Assembly: GCA_933207985.1 (NCBI GenBank)
Contig: OW240921.1
Span: forward strand, 103,244,068 to 103,308,067
From: Pelobates cultripes
Taxonomy: Eukaryota > Chordata > Amphibia > Anura > Pelobatidae
Length of the DNA stretch: 64,000 bases
Direction of reading: 5' to 3'
Positions 23,561 through 35,532 of this stretch are shown piece by piece. The notes below the pieces were generated by a model that had not been told where the DNA came from, did no database searches, and worked only from the letters and a program-made list of their open reading frames with translations. Numbering within the stretch: position 1 is the first letter of the stretch; each line of letters opens with the position of its first letter. The position numbers and the translations under genes are program-made.

Positions 23561-23949
23561 TAATTACTTATATTAAGAATACATGAATTCCCATCCAAGA
23601 GTTACAGGATATGTATGAAAGCCTATATCCACTTTAATAAAGGTTATTTATGTATCATTATCTTTGGATTGAGGCATTTTTCCTTCCATATGGAGGGAGA
23701 AATCAAGATGTAGAATTTCAGTTTTTCATTGCTCTCTGGAGAGACAGAAGTTGCATGCCTCTCCAAGATACAGCACATTTAGCTATACACTATATATTTT
23801 ATAAAGTGTTTTTGTTGCATCCAGAGCTTTCTATATATATATTTTTCTCAATAATAAAATGGGTTCATTGGGGGTATATCTAGTAAGCAGCAATTATTTT
23901 ATTTATGCATTATTTTTTTAATAGGTGCAGTGGAATGTCCCTTTAAGAA

Positions 23950-24050
23950 AACCCCTTTTCTTAATTTTGATATTTCAGCAGTTTAGTATATAACTCAATA
24001 CGCTAATTTGGTATCCCTATGTGTAATTGCCATATTTCAGGCCTAGATTG

Positions 24051-24100
<50 letters not shown>

Positions 24101-26190
24101 CATATATGAATATATAATCAGTAATAACTGATGGATAAAAAATTTTAAATTATTAAAGTCTATTAGCACTGATGATGGCACCATCTAAATGACAGTATCT
24201 CCAAGAGAACAGAAAAGCCCAAAGAAGCAGGAACATAATATCACCAGATTTGGTCTGTGTGTATGTCACTTGGATCCTGGGGGACTTCATTAAAGCTAAA
24301 CTCATAACAATTCACTTTATGTGAATAAGACATTTAAATCGTAAATGTTTGACAAATAAAACCTCGGAAGAATATTGTTGCCGGGGAAACATAAACAATA
24401 TTTTAGAAGCTTATATTTGTTTGCCTTCCTGATTTTTGTTGCTTTTATACCGTTAATAAGTATGATTATACTTCTTTTGCAGCCGCAATGCAGACTTAGC
24501 CTTCACTTCTGTAATGGTTAATATGGAAAGAATCTGACATGAAAAACTTTCTTCAATACAAATGCCACTATGAACCCATAAGGCCAAGACAAACTATACT
24601 GTAATAATTCCACCGTCAACAACATTCATTCCTAGCATTACATTATTTCTTTATTCAGTTTTCTCTCAGTTGGACAGAAATGTTTCATATTTATATATAT
24701 TATATTAAAGATAATTTTAATGCAAAAATCTTTTAAAGTAAAATGTCTTCACATAAGCTACTTGTAGTTATATGTAAATACTGAAATATCACAAAAGAGC
24801 ATCTTTGAAAATAAGAAGCGCAATAAAGGAAATAAAATATTACGATTTGAAACAACAATGATAAAAACATTTGTGGATATTTGCTCTGATAAGGAACAAT
24901 TCACTGAACTACTAACAGGATTGTTCACTGGATCTGGATCTTGTTGAAATAGACAACGTTTGGTGAAAATGGATGAATTCCAACCAGAATGGCAATTCCC
25001 ATGTTTACTATATTCTCATATTTACTTCTGGTTGGAATCCGGTCATCCTAACCCAATTTGTATCATTTGTTCAAAAGGGTTTGGTGTCTGGCTTAAAATC
25101 TGTGCTTCTTGCATCTGAACCCTGTGCAAATTATAGGATTTGGAATATGTACAAAGCCCTGATTTTAAACTACATTGGGGCTGAATGCATCCAGCAGGAT
25201 TCGCACTCACACATTATTGTTCACTTGCGAACAATAATTTGAAGTATTATTTGGCAAATCGTCAAAAAACAAACACCTTGGCGGACTTGGGGCAAGGGTT
25301 AGTCATGTGTAGCAGCCATCACACTAGGAAAGTGAAGAAATACTCTATCACAGGCATCCAAACGCATAGCAGTGATAGTAATATTAGCTTTTAGAAACGC
25401 AATGGTCTGGAAACAGATGCTCATCTGATAGATGAAATATACCAGTACTACCTGTTTGAGAAATTACTATTTGGTGTTCTGGTCCATCTCTTAAAGTGTA
25501 TTTGCCTGTGGTGGTCATGATCCTGTTTCTAGAAATAATCATTTAAATGCAACAGATAACAAGCATTACAGCTGTTGATGCATACACTAGTATCTGTATC
25601 TAAAGAATATCATGAAACACTGAGCAAAATACAGAGCTTTATCTCTAGCACAATGATAAATATTGTTATTAGCTGCATGAAGAGATTTGTTACATCGCCT
25701 TGATCGAGAGTTTCATTTTTTAAGCAAATTGGGATATTTGTGTCAAAGTTTTGTACGTAGGATTAATATCACATCTTTCTTAATGGGAGCAGCCGTGGAA
25801 GGAGTAGCATCACAATTACCTGAATGACTTTTCATCATCCGGCATAGCAAAACAATGTATTACAGGCCCCTTGGAAGTCTCCTGAAAAATAGTCATGTCA
25901 AGGGTATAACCTTATAAAACTTTGCAGTGCAACACAATTCATTGTATTAATAACAAGATACTTTTCCTATAAGTCTAAATTTATACTCTTATTAGGTAAA
26001 CTCTCTCAGTTGCAAATGTTACAAAGTAATTGGTTGCAAGTTCCACATGCTGATTAAACGTCTTCTACGCAGCGAGTGGTTAAAAGGAAAATTGATGTAC
26101 AAATATGTGTATTTTATAAATGGCATTAATTATGTAAAAAAAAAAAATACTAGAATTTGCACAAATATTACCTAACCACCTTCTTTACCA
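23950..26190. other. No gene recognised; one TA microsatellite
   Basis: A (TA)n tract lies at about 24055-24096. The 89-codon plus-strand frame at 24973-25242 has no recognisable domain. The rest is unassigned. Confidence 0.45.
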
Positions 26191-26194
26191 TGTT

Positions 26195-27495
26195 CATAGT
26201 TCATAGTTACATAGCTGAAAAGAGACTTGCGTCCATCAAGTTCAGCCTACCTCACATTTGTTTTTTGCTGTTGATCCAAAAGAAGGCAAAACAACCCAGT
26301 TTGAAGCACAATTTTGCAACAAGCTAGGAAAAAAATTCCTTCTTGACCCCAGCAGTCAGATTTATCCTTGGATCAAGCAGTTATTACCCTACATTGAAAG
26401 ATTATATCCTTGAATATTCTGTTCTTGCAAGTATGCATCTAGTAGCCGTTTGAACACCTGAATGGACTCTGATAAAACCACTTCTTCAGGCAGAGAATTC
26501 CACATCCTGATTGTTCTTACAGTAAAAAAACCTTTCCTTTGCCTTAGACTAAATCTTCTTTCTTCCAGTCTAAACACATGGCCTCGTGTCCTATGTAAAG
26601 TCCGGTTTGTGAATAGATTTCCACACAATGGTTTGTATTGGCCCCGAATATATTTGTATAATGTTATCATATCCCCTCTCAGGCGACGTTTTTCTAAACT
26701 AAGTAGGTTTAAATTTGTTAACCTTTCTTCATAGCCGATATGTTCCATTCCTTTTATTAGTTTTGTAGCCCGCCTCTGCACTTTTTCTAGTGCCATAATA
26801 TCCTTCTTTAGAACAGGTGCCCAAAATTGCACAGCATATTCAATATGGAGGTCTTACCAGTGATTTATAAAGAGGCAAAATTATATTCTTGTCCCGAGAA
26901 TGAATGCCCTTTTTCATGCATGACAATACCTTACTGGCCTTGGCCACTGCTGATTGACATTGCACATTGTTGCATAGTTTGTTGTCTATAACAATTCCCA
27001 AGTCCTTTTCATGTGTTGTTATCCCTAATTCGCTTCCATTAAGGGTATATGTTGCTTGTGTATTCTTTACGCCGAAGTGCATAACTTTGCATTTTTCAAC
27101 ATTAAATTTCATCTGCCATTTGAGTGCCCAGTCCCCCAGTCTATCTAAATCCCTCTGCAGCAAAGTAATATCTTGCTCACATTGTATTGTTTTACAAAGT
27201 TTGGTATCATCTGCAAACACTGAAACATGACTTTCAATGCGGTCTTCAAGATCATTTATAAACATGTTAAATAGAAGGGGTCCCAGAACAGACCCCTGAG
27301 GGACACCACTTGCCACCTCTGTCCAGCTTGAAAATTTACCATTAATGACAATTTGTACTCGGTTTTTAAGCCAATGTTCTACCCAAGAACAAGCATTTTC
27401 ATCTAGACCGATTTCCTTGAGTTTGAACACTAATCTATTGTGTGGAACTGTATCAAATGCCTTGGCAAAATCCAAATAGATCACATCCATGTGCT
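26195..27495 (-). pseudogene. CR1-clade LINE, 5-prime truncated, reverse-transcriptase C-terminal half
   Basis: Minus strand. 27490-26840 encodes 216 residues beginning MDVIYLDFAKAFDTVPH (RT motif A region), then GVPQGSVLGPLLF (motif B region) and FADDTKL (the YxDD-type catalytic box). 26832-26389 continues in another frame with EYAVQFWAPVLKKDI and ends with the conserved NSLPEEVV stretch. The two parts are joined after LVRPPY at about 26835 by a one-base frameshift. The 3-prime UTR runs to about 26195 and ends in CTATG-rich octamer-like repeats typical of CR1 tails. The endonuclease and the RT N-terminus are missing, as expected of 5-prime truncation during target-primed reverse transcription. 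The product would normally copy the element's RNA in the nucleus; this copy cannot. An exact clade assignment (CR1 versus Rex1) needs a phylogeny. Confidence 0.85.
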
Positions 27496-27499
27496 TAAT

Positions 27500-29580
27500 T
27501 CCTTGGTTATGCTGGACATTGGCCCATCAAATTCTTCTCATAGAGAAGATGAAAGGACGTATCTTAAATCCAATGTTTCTCATAGATGTTGCGATGTAGG
27601 AATACTTGTAAAAAACTAAATTTTAAGGCTGCATTAGTTTAAGTACTTTTTATATGCATTTGTTTAAAATATTTAAAACAATTGGAGTGCAAACATTCAA
27701 TACTTAAATCTTTCAATATTGTATTTCCCAGGATAAATTTCCAGGGCCGGTCGCTCGCTGTTCTGATCCACAAATATTCGGCTCAAGAGAGGAATGAAGG
27801 TATTAAATCCCTGATTGGTACTAGTTCCGCATACACTTTTCACAATATCATTCAGCTCAAGAAGGAGGTGTTAAGTCCTTAAAACAGACAGTTTGGTGCA
27901 TGTTATGGGATTGTGTGTAACAATCCCATAACATAATAGCTGGGGATAATAATTAAAATTTCTCTTTGACTATTAGAGGGACAGTTTTTTTATTCAAAAG
28001 TAACATTTTTGGTAGTATTTGTTCTTTTGAATTATTTTTAGTACTTTTATAATTTCTTATTTTGAAATCTATATGCATTTGTTTGGTGCTCTCTTGGCTA
28101 TTTCACGTTTAGCTCATCCAATCAACCTTTTGCAAACCTTATCGGCATGATTATATTGGTTAGGCCTTCTTTAATTCACTGAAGAATCCACCTCTAGCTA
28201 TAGTCTGGCAGAGTCTCCATCATCAGTAAAAATCAGATCACATCTCTAATGATTGACATTACTTTAAATTTGCATTGGTTAATCAATCCATATATACAGC
28301 ACATTTATTTTATTATGCTTCTTTTGGTGCAAGCCCAGATTCACAAATGTACACTTATATAGAGAATAGCTTATTGAATTAGTGGAAAATATCTCCTTGA
28401 CTCAAGCAGAGAGATGTCTGTCTAGACTGGACTGAGAAAGACATTTGCCTCTTGTTCAGTACGATTACATTCACATCAATATAATGTATATATTCAATGT
28501 AAGATTAGTTTCTCCTACAATGGAGGTAAGAAACAGTTAGCACACCAAGAAACATTGAACCCTATCTACACTCCTTATTTAAAACATGCAAGATAACTAA
28601 TAATGGTGAGCACAATGACAATCCAATGAGGCTTCGCAAGGCTAGGAAAGCATTAAAACAATTTAAAGTCACAGTGTGATCATGAGAAACATTGCATAAC
28701 ATGTTAACATTAATCAATCCGCAACATCATTAACAAAATGAAAACAGAGAGATGGACCTTTTCGTTGTAGGTGTTACAATTTCTTTATATGAAAGGGTCA
28801 CTGATTTGGCTAATTATACTTTTACAGTTGGTTAATTATGCTTGTCATTCAATTGTGGGGACTTGGTGAGAAGTCTTTGACAAGGTACAGTACCCATTGT
28901 ATAATTGTTCCTTTCAATGAAAATACCATGGAGATGTCTGACCTTTAATAATGTCTGTTTTCCTACGCAAGTGACATGACAAAAATACATTTATGAGTAG
29001 AAAAAGAGCAAATTCTGCTAAGCAGCAAATGTCATCTAATGAACCTTAGTAAACGTCAACTAGAAAATAAGTATATGTGTTTATGCATTAATGCACAGAA
29101 ATATACTTTTTGGGGAATTTTGCTCGTGGCAAGGCTTATTGTAGAAAATTTCTTAAGGACCACTCCATACTGAAAAAAATAAATGTTTAGTATATATACC
29201 CCTAATGAATACATGCACCCGTTAATTTATGCATGTAGTGATATGTATATCTTAAACATGCCTTTGTAAGCCCTTCCCTTTTTGCCCAGGAGAGACTTTC
29301 ATTGAGAAACTTCTATATCTGTACCCTATGTGCATGCAGTGGTGCGTCTGCTTGTGTGACTGTGCATGTGCGTGTGCACATATCTGGTCTGTGAAGATGG
29401 TGTTCTATGGAGGTCTATAGAGGAAGAAGGCAGACGGGTGCAAATAGAGTGTGCCTGTTACTTTCGTTAGCTCAGTAGAGCACATGGAAGGAGAAAGCAA
29501 ACCCCAAAGGCCAGCTGATAGACAGCTAGGGATGTGTTCCATAACTTTATAAAATGTGATCCATTAATTAAAGTAGGATA
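27500..29580. other. No gene recognised
   Basis: AT-rich, probably unique DNA. A perfect hairpin-like repeat, TTATGGGATTGT and ACAATCCCATAA, lies at 27903-27933. Nothing else is supportable. Confidence 0.45.
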
Positions 29581-30145
29581 CTCTTCATGCATAAATTACT
29601 TAAGCAAGCAAGATTGGCCAAACAAGTATTAACTGATAACAACCCTAGAGACAGTGCTTACCCGTATGCTATCCAAATAGAGAAATGGACTAGGAATAGT
29701 GTACCTTTAAGGGAACTGACATACAATATACAGAGGTTGCCACCCGAGGAGGTCCTAGCAGTGCTGTCTTTCAATCTCTGCTGACAGCACATGGACTAGC
29801 TACTGCGCTATTATTTTAACCCAATTATGCACTTAGCTATTTTGTTCGTTTAGGGATCTAGATTATGGGCAATTGCTTTTTAGTATGGGTTTAGAAGTCA
29901 ATGCCCTCGATGTCTTTTGTAGTAAGATTAGAATAGCTTTCAGTTTCAGTACATATCTTACTCTACTGTTGACCATAATAGCTCCACGATCTCATTTTGG
30001 CAGTTTAGTAGTTTGATATATTGATCGCTACTAAGCACTTTTATCACCGCAGGCACATTACTGAGTATGGCGTACTGAGAGAGGTGCCCACAAAGGCACG
30101 AGGGTTCTGTTACATTCAGCTACTTGTATCAGAACAGATAGTTTT

Positions 30146-30181
30146 CACTTTTGAGAAAGCTTCGGCGAAACGCGTCAAGTG
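30146..30181 (+). ncRNA. Hammerhead-like motif with U3-A8 core
   Basis: Stem I is CACTT/AAGTG (perfect). The core is TTGAGAA, then one extra A, a short stem II GC/GC capped by a TTCG tetraloop, GAAA, then CGCGTC as minimal stem III and N-U-H triad. Relative to CUGANGA, C3 is U and G8 is A, which would keep the 3-8 Watson-Crick pair. Cleavage, if any, would follow GTC. Confidence 0.45.
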
Positions 30182-30346
30182 AGGAAGAATTTTGGACTTT
30201 TATACAGGACTGGTTTTATAGTTTATTATTCACTTTTCACTTAATGTATTAAAGTATATATATTTTTTAAACTATCCAGTCACTCCTTTTTTCCTCCTTC
30301 CTATCCAATACTGCTTTGCTGCTATACCTGGGTCCACTATATCCCA

Positions 30347-30412
30347 AGGTGGGGATTATTCCACCTGAAATTCTCCAAACTAGAGCAGGTCGTTGCTCTA
30401 GTATATGTAAGT
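30347..30412 (+). other. Double-hairpin plus splice-donor-like module (copy 1 of 2)
   Basis: Hairpin 1 is AGGTGG/CCACCT (30347-30366). Hairpin 2 is ACTAGAGC/GCTCTAGT with an 8-base loop (30379-30402). ATGTAAGT follows. The second copy at 30549-30610 has GACGG/CCGTC, GAGCT/AGCTC and GTGTGAGT. All stems are perfect although their sequences differ between copies. Confidence 0.6.
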
Positions 30413-31426
30413 AGGATCATCCACTTTTTTTTCACAATATTTTATATTTACGTACTATACCATGTGGTGTATTTTACTCTTGTTTTTCATGTAACGAATA
30501 TTTACACCTATAAATTCACCAACGGTCTTGAACCTCAAGAAATCCATAGACGGGGATTATTCCGTCCAGGCTCTTAACACCGAGCTGATATAGCTCCTCA
30601 AAGTGTGAGTGTGAATATAACACCTTTGTTCTTGTGGAATTATATCGTTCATACATACTGTACCATTATTTGTATTTTTGTTTCTCTCTTTTTTTAAGTT
30701 ACTCTGCTGGCCAGTATTTCTACAAAACGTATGTACATTTTCTGATTTTTAGCGCTGTTCACCTTTCTATTTTATCTGTTCATTTATCACAAGGTAGAGG
30801 AACACCTTGTTGGTGAACTGCAGCTCATCCCTGAGAAGAGAGCGCTTATTATTCTTTTGCATTATATGCAATGCCTAAATTAGGCAAAACATACAAAGCT
30901 CAAGGAACAAAGCATGGCCAGCAATTCCAGAGGTAGACAATAACAAGAAGCCATGCCAGGTCAAGAAGTACAGATAACACAGTAGTCTGAAAAGCCAAAT
31001 GAAGAAAGTTCAAAAGAAGCCCTGGCATACACAGTAGTTTCCTCAGGTAGCCTTTGTCAGACCGAAACTATGTTTGTCAGTGTGACTGTTTTCCCCAACC
31101 AGTTGAATCAAAGGTCTTTCTGTAAATTGATAAATTATCTAGGTAAAGAGATGGTTCGATACAAAAAAAGGGGGGAAAGGGCTGCGCTAAAAAACAATAA
31201 AAAAATAATAAAAAAAATAGAATATAGTCAATGGACAAAGTTCGTCTAAAAATGGATAAAGACAGTCTCACTGATATGTGATAATAGGGTAATATTCCTC
31301 AGGTGTTGATCCGTCCGTGTGGTGGCAGATAGTCCATATATGTGGAAATAAAAACAGATAGAGAGCTTCCAATGGTGAAATATAGTACGTCTAGATGTGA
31401 TGTATAAATCAAGAGAAAAGTAATCC

Positions 31427-31765
31427 ACTCACATTTGATGGAGCTTGACCCAGCTCTAGGAGAAGAGGCACTTAGTGGTTTAATCCCCACTATCGGATAC
31501 ACTTTAGTGATGGGTCCGTCTGTCACAACTTTGGATTTCCTTGATGTAGACTGGAACCTGCTCAGATGTGCGTAGTTCTATGGTGCTTGGGGAGATAGGT
31601 CCGCCTCTCCAGTTGGAATAATGGGTATCCACGAAATATATAAAACAGCAGATAGTGCTCTCAGTATGAACAGTAAAAATATTTTAAGAAAATAAGTTAT
31701 ACTTACAAGAATAGAGCAGACAAATACTGCTCTATTACCACAGCGCTGGTGGAATTATCCCCACC
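31427..31765 (-). other. Paired hairpin/splice-donor modules, left arm
   Basis: Inverse copies of the modules at 37861-37925 and 38134-38199, located by the fixed mirror sum 69626. Confidence 0.6.
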
Positions 31766-31994
31766 TGAGGATTTCTTTGGACAGGATACACTTCAGGGTT
31801 ATGGTATTTTGAGAAATAAATATTAAAAATAAAATTTAAAAATGAAAATAAAAAAATATAGTATAAAAACAATATATGAAAGTGCCAGGAGTAGTTGAAA
31901 TGTATAAAATACAATAAAAATAAGTATAAGATTGGTCCTCGTATAAAAGGCTAACCAAAAATAACTTTTATTGATTTAAAATACACTTTTTAAA

Positions 31995-32035
31995 ACCATT
32001 TACGCGTTTCACCTATGAGGTTTTTTCAAAATGGT
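31995..32035 (-). ncRNA. Hammerhead-like motif, left arm
   Basis: Exact inverse of the motif at 35491-35531 in the right arm; see that entry. It also shows the uninterrupted TTTTAAAAA junction, i.e. the empty piggyBac site. Confidence 0.45.
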
Positions 32036-32640
32036 AAAAGAACAATACACCTGGCAAAGAACAGAATTTATAAGTTCATACAGAAATTGAATTTGGCGCC
32101 AAAATTTAGTGCACCAATCATATTCAAGGATTAAAACCGAACGAAAATTACAATAAGAAATGAGTAAAAGACCATATAAATACAAAGATCTAAGCCTGAT
32201 TAGGCTTGGGTAATACTAATTTTATGAAAACAAAGCTTTTATAAAGTTTTATTTTAAGTTGGTCCCGATCACGTGATCGGGACGTGCAGCGCATGCGCGG
32301 ACCGTCTGAATAGGCGGATCGCTTAGAGATGTAAACAGAGGGCTCGGTGGCCGGCATGGGAGCGCAATGCTCCATGGGAAATGGAGTCCTGCCGGTCACC
32401 GAGCTCTTAAGGGCAGAAAACATAAGGGATTGAATTTTAAACAGTTTTACAGCATTCCAATAGAAGTATTTAACAATCAGAATAATAATAAAGCTGCAAA
32501 TGTTAAAAATACATACTAAAAATACAAATACAGATATATAAATGTATTATGTAATATATAATCTCTGCAATATAAATGCACTAAAAATAATTTAAAAGAT
32601 AAGAATTCCATAAAAAAGGTAACAGTAAAAGTGGGTATTG

Positions 32641-33564
32641 TTATAAAAAATTATGCAGATCAAAATCTGCATTAAGTCCATTAGGTGTTAAAGTCTGTAG
32701 TTTATAGACCCACTCCATCTCAATTTTACCTAGAATATTTTTTATATCTCCTCCTCTCCAAGGTAATGAGCATTTTTTTATACCCATATATTTTAACATT
32801 TTTGGGTCTTTGTTGTGGATTAAAAAATGTTTTGATAAAGAGTGGTTTAAATAACCATTTTTTATGTTCCTACAATGCTCACCTAATCTGATTTTTAAAC
32901 ATCTGGTGGTCATCCCAACGTATTGGAAGCCACACGGGCATTGTAGTAAATAGATAACATTTTTGGTGTTACATGTTATAAATTCTTTTATTTTAAAAGT
33001 GGTTTTGGTTTTGTTTGAAGTAAATTCTGTTATTTTTGGTGGCATTGTAGGATCAGCAGTTTTACATACATTACAGTTTTTGCATTTATAAAAGCCTAGA
33101 GATTGCGGAAAAAAGGATACAGAGTTATTAGGTTTCGTTTCTTTAGTAAAATTGGTGGTTAAAATAGATTTAAAATTAGGAGCCCCTCTAAAAATTACGC
33201 TAGGTTTTTCTGGAATAATCTTGGAAAGTTTTTCATCATGTTCTAAAATGTGCCAATGTTTCCGGATAATCTTTTGTATTTCTTTACTCTTATTATTAAA
33301 ATTAAAGATAATAGGGAGGGATATAGAGTCGTTTTTACTTTTGAGCTTATACTTTAAAAGCTCATCTCTATTTTTATTTTTTACCTCATTAATATTCTCC
33401 AAAAGGGCTTTTTCTTGGTAATCTTTCTCCATAAATTTATTTTTGAGAGTATTAGCTTGTTCTTCAAAATTTTCTAGTTGTGTGCAATTTCTGCGTAGTC
33501 TGAGAAATTGACTGCCATCTGCCATAAACAGATTGGCATAACTAGGGGCAAACCTGGTACCCAT
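32641..33564 (-). pseudogene. PLE RT/GIY-YIG fragment, left arm, internally deleted
   Basis: A 307-codon frame on the minus strand is identical to the right-arm protein except that residues between MAD and SQFLRLRRN are missing. A net 318-base in-frame deletion removes the catalytic YSDD box. The GIY-YIG endonuclease part with CGFQYVGMTTRCLKIRLGEH is intact. The frame enters at the RT motif B region (MGTRFAPSYANLF), so the N-terminal RT is also absent. An intact PLE protein would prime reverse transcription at nicks made by its GIY-YIG domain; this copy lacks RT catalysis. Confidence 0.85.
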
Positions 33565-33643
33565 AGCTGTTCCTCTTTTTTGGAGGTAAAAGGATGGTTT
33601 TTGGTTTTTAGATTCCTTTTACCTCCAAAAAAGAGGAACAGCT

Positions 33644-34885
33644 ATGGGTACCAGGTTTGCCCCTAGTTATGCCAATCTGTTTATGGCAGATTGGGAATCT
33701 ACAGTTATCTATAATGGGGACAATTTAAGGGCAAACCTGGTCTCATATTTTAGATATAGTGATGATCTTTTTTTTATCTGGAATGGATCCGAAGACAATC
33801 TTATCTCTTTTTTTAATGTTCTTAATACCAACAATAGGGGTATAATTTTAACCCACGAGTTTAGTAGAGAACAAATAAACTTTTTAGATCTCAATATATT
33901 TATTAAAAACGGCAAAATCAATACAAAAACTTTTTTAAAAAAAGTATGTGTAAACACAGTGATTGACAAGAACAGCTGTCACTATAAACCATGGCTTGAC
34001 AGTGTCCCGAGAAGTCAATTTCTCAGACTACGCAGAAATTGCACACAACTAGAAAATTTTGAAGAACAAGCTAATACTCTCAAAAATAAATTTATGGAGA
34101 AAGATTACCAAGAAAAAGCCCTTTTGGAGAATATTAATGAGGTAAAAAATAAAAATAGAGATGAGCTTTTAAAGTATAAGCTCAAAAGTAAAAACGACTC
34201 TATATCCCTCCCTATTATCTTTAATTTTAATAATAAGAGTAAAGAAATACAAAAGATTATCCGGAAACATTGGCACATTTTAGAACATGATGAAAAACTT
34301 TCCAAGATTATTCCAGAAAAACCTAGCGTAATTTTTAGAGGGGCTCCTAATTTTAAATCTATTTTAACCACCAATTTTACTAAAGAAACGAAACCTAATA
34401 ACTCTGTATCCTTTTTTCCGCAATCTCTAGGCTTTTATAAATGCAAAAACTGTAATGTATGTAAAACTGCTGATCCTACAATGCCACCAAAAATAACAGA
34501 ATTTACTTCAAACAAAACCAAAACCACTTTTAAAATAAAAGAATTTATAACATGTAACACCAAAAATGTTATCTATTTACTACAATGCCCGTGTGGCTTC
34601 CAATACGTTGGGATGACCACCAGATGTTTAAAAATCAGATTAGGTGAGCATTGTAGGAACATAAAAAATGGTTATTTAAACCACTCTTTATCAAAACATT
34701 TTTTAATCCACAACAAAGACCCAAAAATGTTAAAATATATGGGTATAAAAAAATGCTCATTACCTTGGAGAGGAGGAGATATAAAAAATATTCTAGGTAA
34801 AATTGAGATGGAGTGGGTCTATAAACTACAGACTTTAACACCTAATGGACTTAATGCAGATTTTGATCTGCATAATTTTTTATAA
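33644..34885 (+). pseudogene. PLE RT C-terminal part plus GIY-YIG endonuclease, right arm
   Basis: A 413-codon frame, open upstream to about 33617 (FYLQKRGTAMG), without stops. It begins at the RT motif B region (GTRFAPSYANLFMADWE) and includes the catalytic box RYSDDLFFIW near residue 40. After a linker and a Cys-rich stretch (YKCKNCNVC) comes the GIY-YIG domain, with CPCGFQYVGMTTRCLKIRLGEH and the downstream HSLSKHFLIHN and MEWVYKLQTL segments. This RT plus GIY-YIG order is diagnostic of Penelope-like elements. The RT fingers and motif A are missing because the palindrome axis cuts the gene, so the ATG at 33644 is only an internal methionine and the protein should be inactive as an RT. The linker and GIY-YIG part are intact and nearly identical to the left arm, implying a young insertion. 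Vertebrate subgroup (Neptune versus Poseidon) not determined. Confidence 0.9.
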
Positions 34886-35095
34886 CAATACCCACTTTTA
34901 CTGTTACCTTTTTTATGGAATTCTTATCTTTTAAATTATTTTTAGTGCATTTATATTGCAGAGATTATATATTACATAATACATTTATATATCTGTATTT
35001 GTATTTTTAGTATGTATTTTTAACATTTGCAGCTTTATTATTATTCTGATTGTTAAATACTTCTATTGGAATGCTGTAAAACTGTTTAAAATTCA
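34886..35095 (+). other. PLE 3-prime untranslated AT-rich spacer
   Basis: Lies between the ORF stop and the CpG-rich block. Mirrored in the left arm. Confidence 0.6.
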
Positions 35096-35102
35096 ATCCC
35101 TT

Positions 35103-35290
35103 ATGTTTTCTGCCCTTAAGAGCTCGGTGACCGGCAGGACTCCATTTCCCATGGAGCATTGCGCTCCCATGCCGGCCACCGAGCCCTCTGTTTACATCTC
35201 TAAGCGATCCGCCTATTCAGACGGTCCGCGCATGCGCTGCACGTCCCGATCACGTGATCGGGACCAACTTAAAATAAAACTTTATAAAAG
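35103..35290 (+). promoter_or_regulatory. CpG-rich promoter-like block of PLE pseudo-LTR
   Basis: GC-rich island in an AT-rich element. It contains GCGCATGCGC (35228-35237), an NRF1-type site, and a perfect 22-base palindrome at 35243-35264 centred on CACGTG (an E-box). The inverse copy lies at about 32236-32423, with the palindrome at 32262-32283. The position upstream of the hammerhead-like motif suggests an internal Pol II promoter; this is inference from motif content. Confidence 0.5.
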
Positions 35291-35490
35291 CTTTGTTTTC
35301 ATAAAATTAGTATTACCCAAGCCTAATCAGGCTTAGATCTTTGTATTTATATGGTCTTTTACTCATTTCTTATTGTAATTTTCGTTCGGTTTTAATCCTT
35401 GAATATGATTGGTGCACTAAATTTTGGCGCCAAATTCAATTTCTGTATGAACTTATAAATTCTGTTCTTTGCCAGGTGTATTGTTCTTTT

Positions 35491-35531
35491 ACCATTTTGA
35501 AAAAACCTCATAGGTGAAACGCGTAAATGGT
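35491..35531 (+). ncRNA. Hammerhead-like motif, right arm, U3-A8 core
   Basis: Stem I is ACCATT (35491-35496) with AATGGT (35526-35531), perfect. The core TTGAAAA is followed by one extra A, then stem II ACCT/AGGT with a 3-base loop, GAAA, and CGCGTA giving a one- to two-pair stem III and triad GTA. C3 and G8 of the consensus are replaced together by U and A. The piggyBac insertion lies 2 bases downstream of stem I. Confidence 0.5.
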
Positions 35532-35532
35532 T

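Larger units (their letters stand above)
22590..23946. mobile_element. T2-like TTAA element interrupted by PLE pieces
   Basis: The left end is (A)TAAAGGGACAATCCA and the right end, reverse-complemented, is TTAAAGGGACATTCCA. Subterminal sequences also pair: CCTTGATCCAAAGATAA near 23030 and its inverse near 23660. Between them, about 23070-23560 is PLE-derived (next entries), implying a later insertion. Confidence 0.5.
29820..30830 (+). mobile_element. PLE pseudo-LTR fragment
   Basis: Contains, in order, a hammerhead-like motif (30146-30181) and two double-hairpin/splice-donor modules (30347-30412 and 30549-30610). It ends near a TTTTTAGCGC phrase, which is also found near the right end of the 31-38 kb PLE insertion. 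No RT or GIY-YIG frame is present. The left boundary is uncertain; the upstream 65-codon frame at 29587-29784 was not recognised. Confidence 0.55.

Noticed and set aside
29587..29784. 65-codon frame upstream of the PLE fragment
   Set aside because: No recognisable RT, GIY-YIG or other domain, so it could not be tied to the PLE with confidence.
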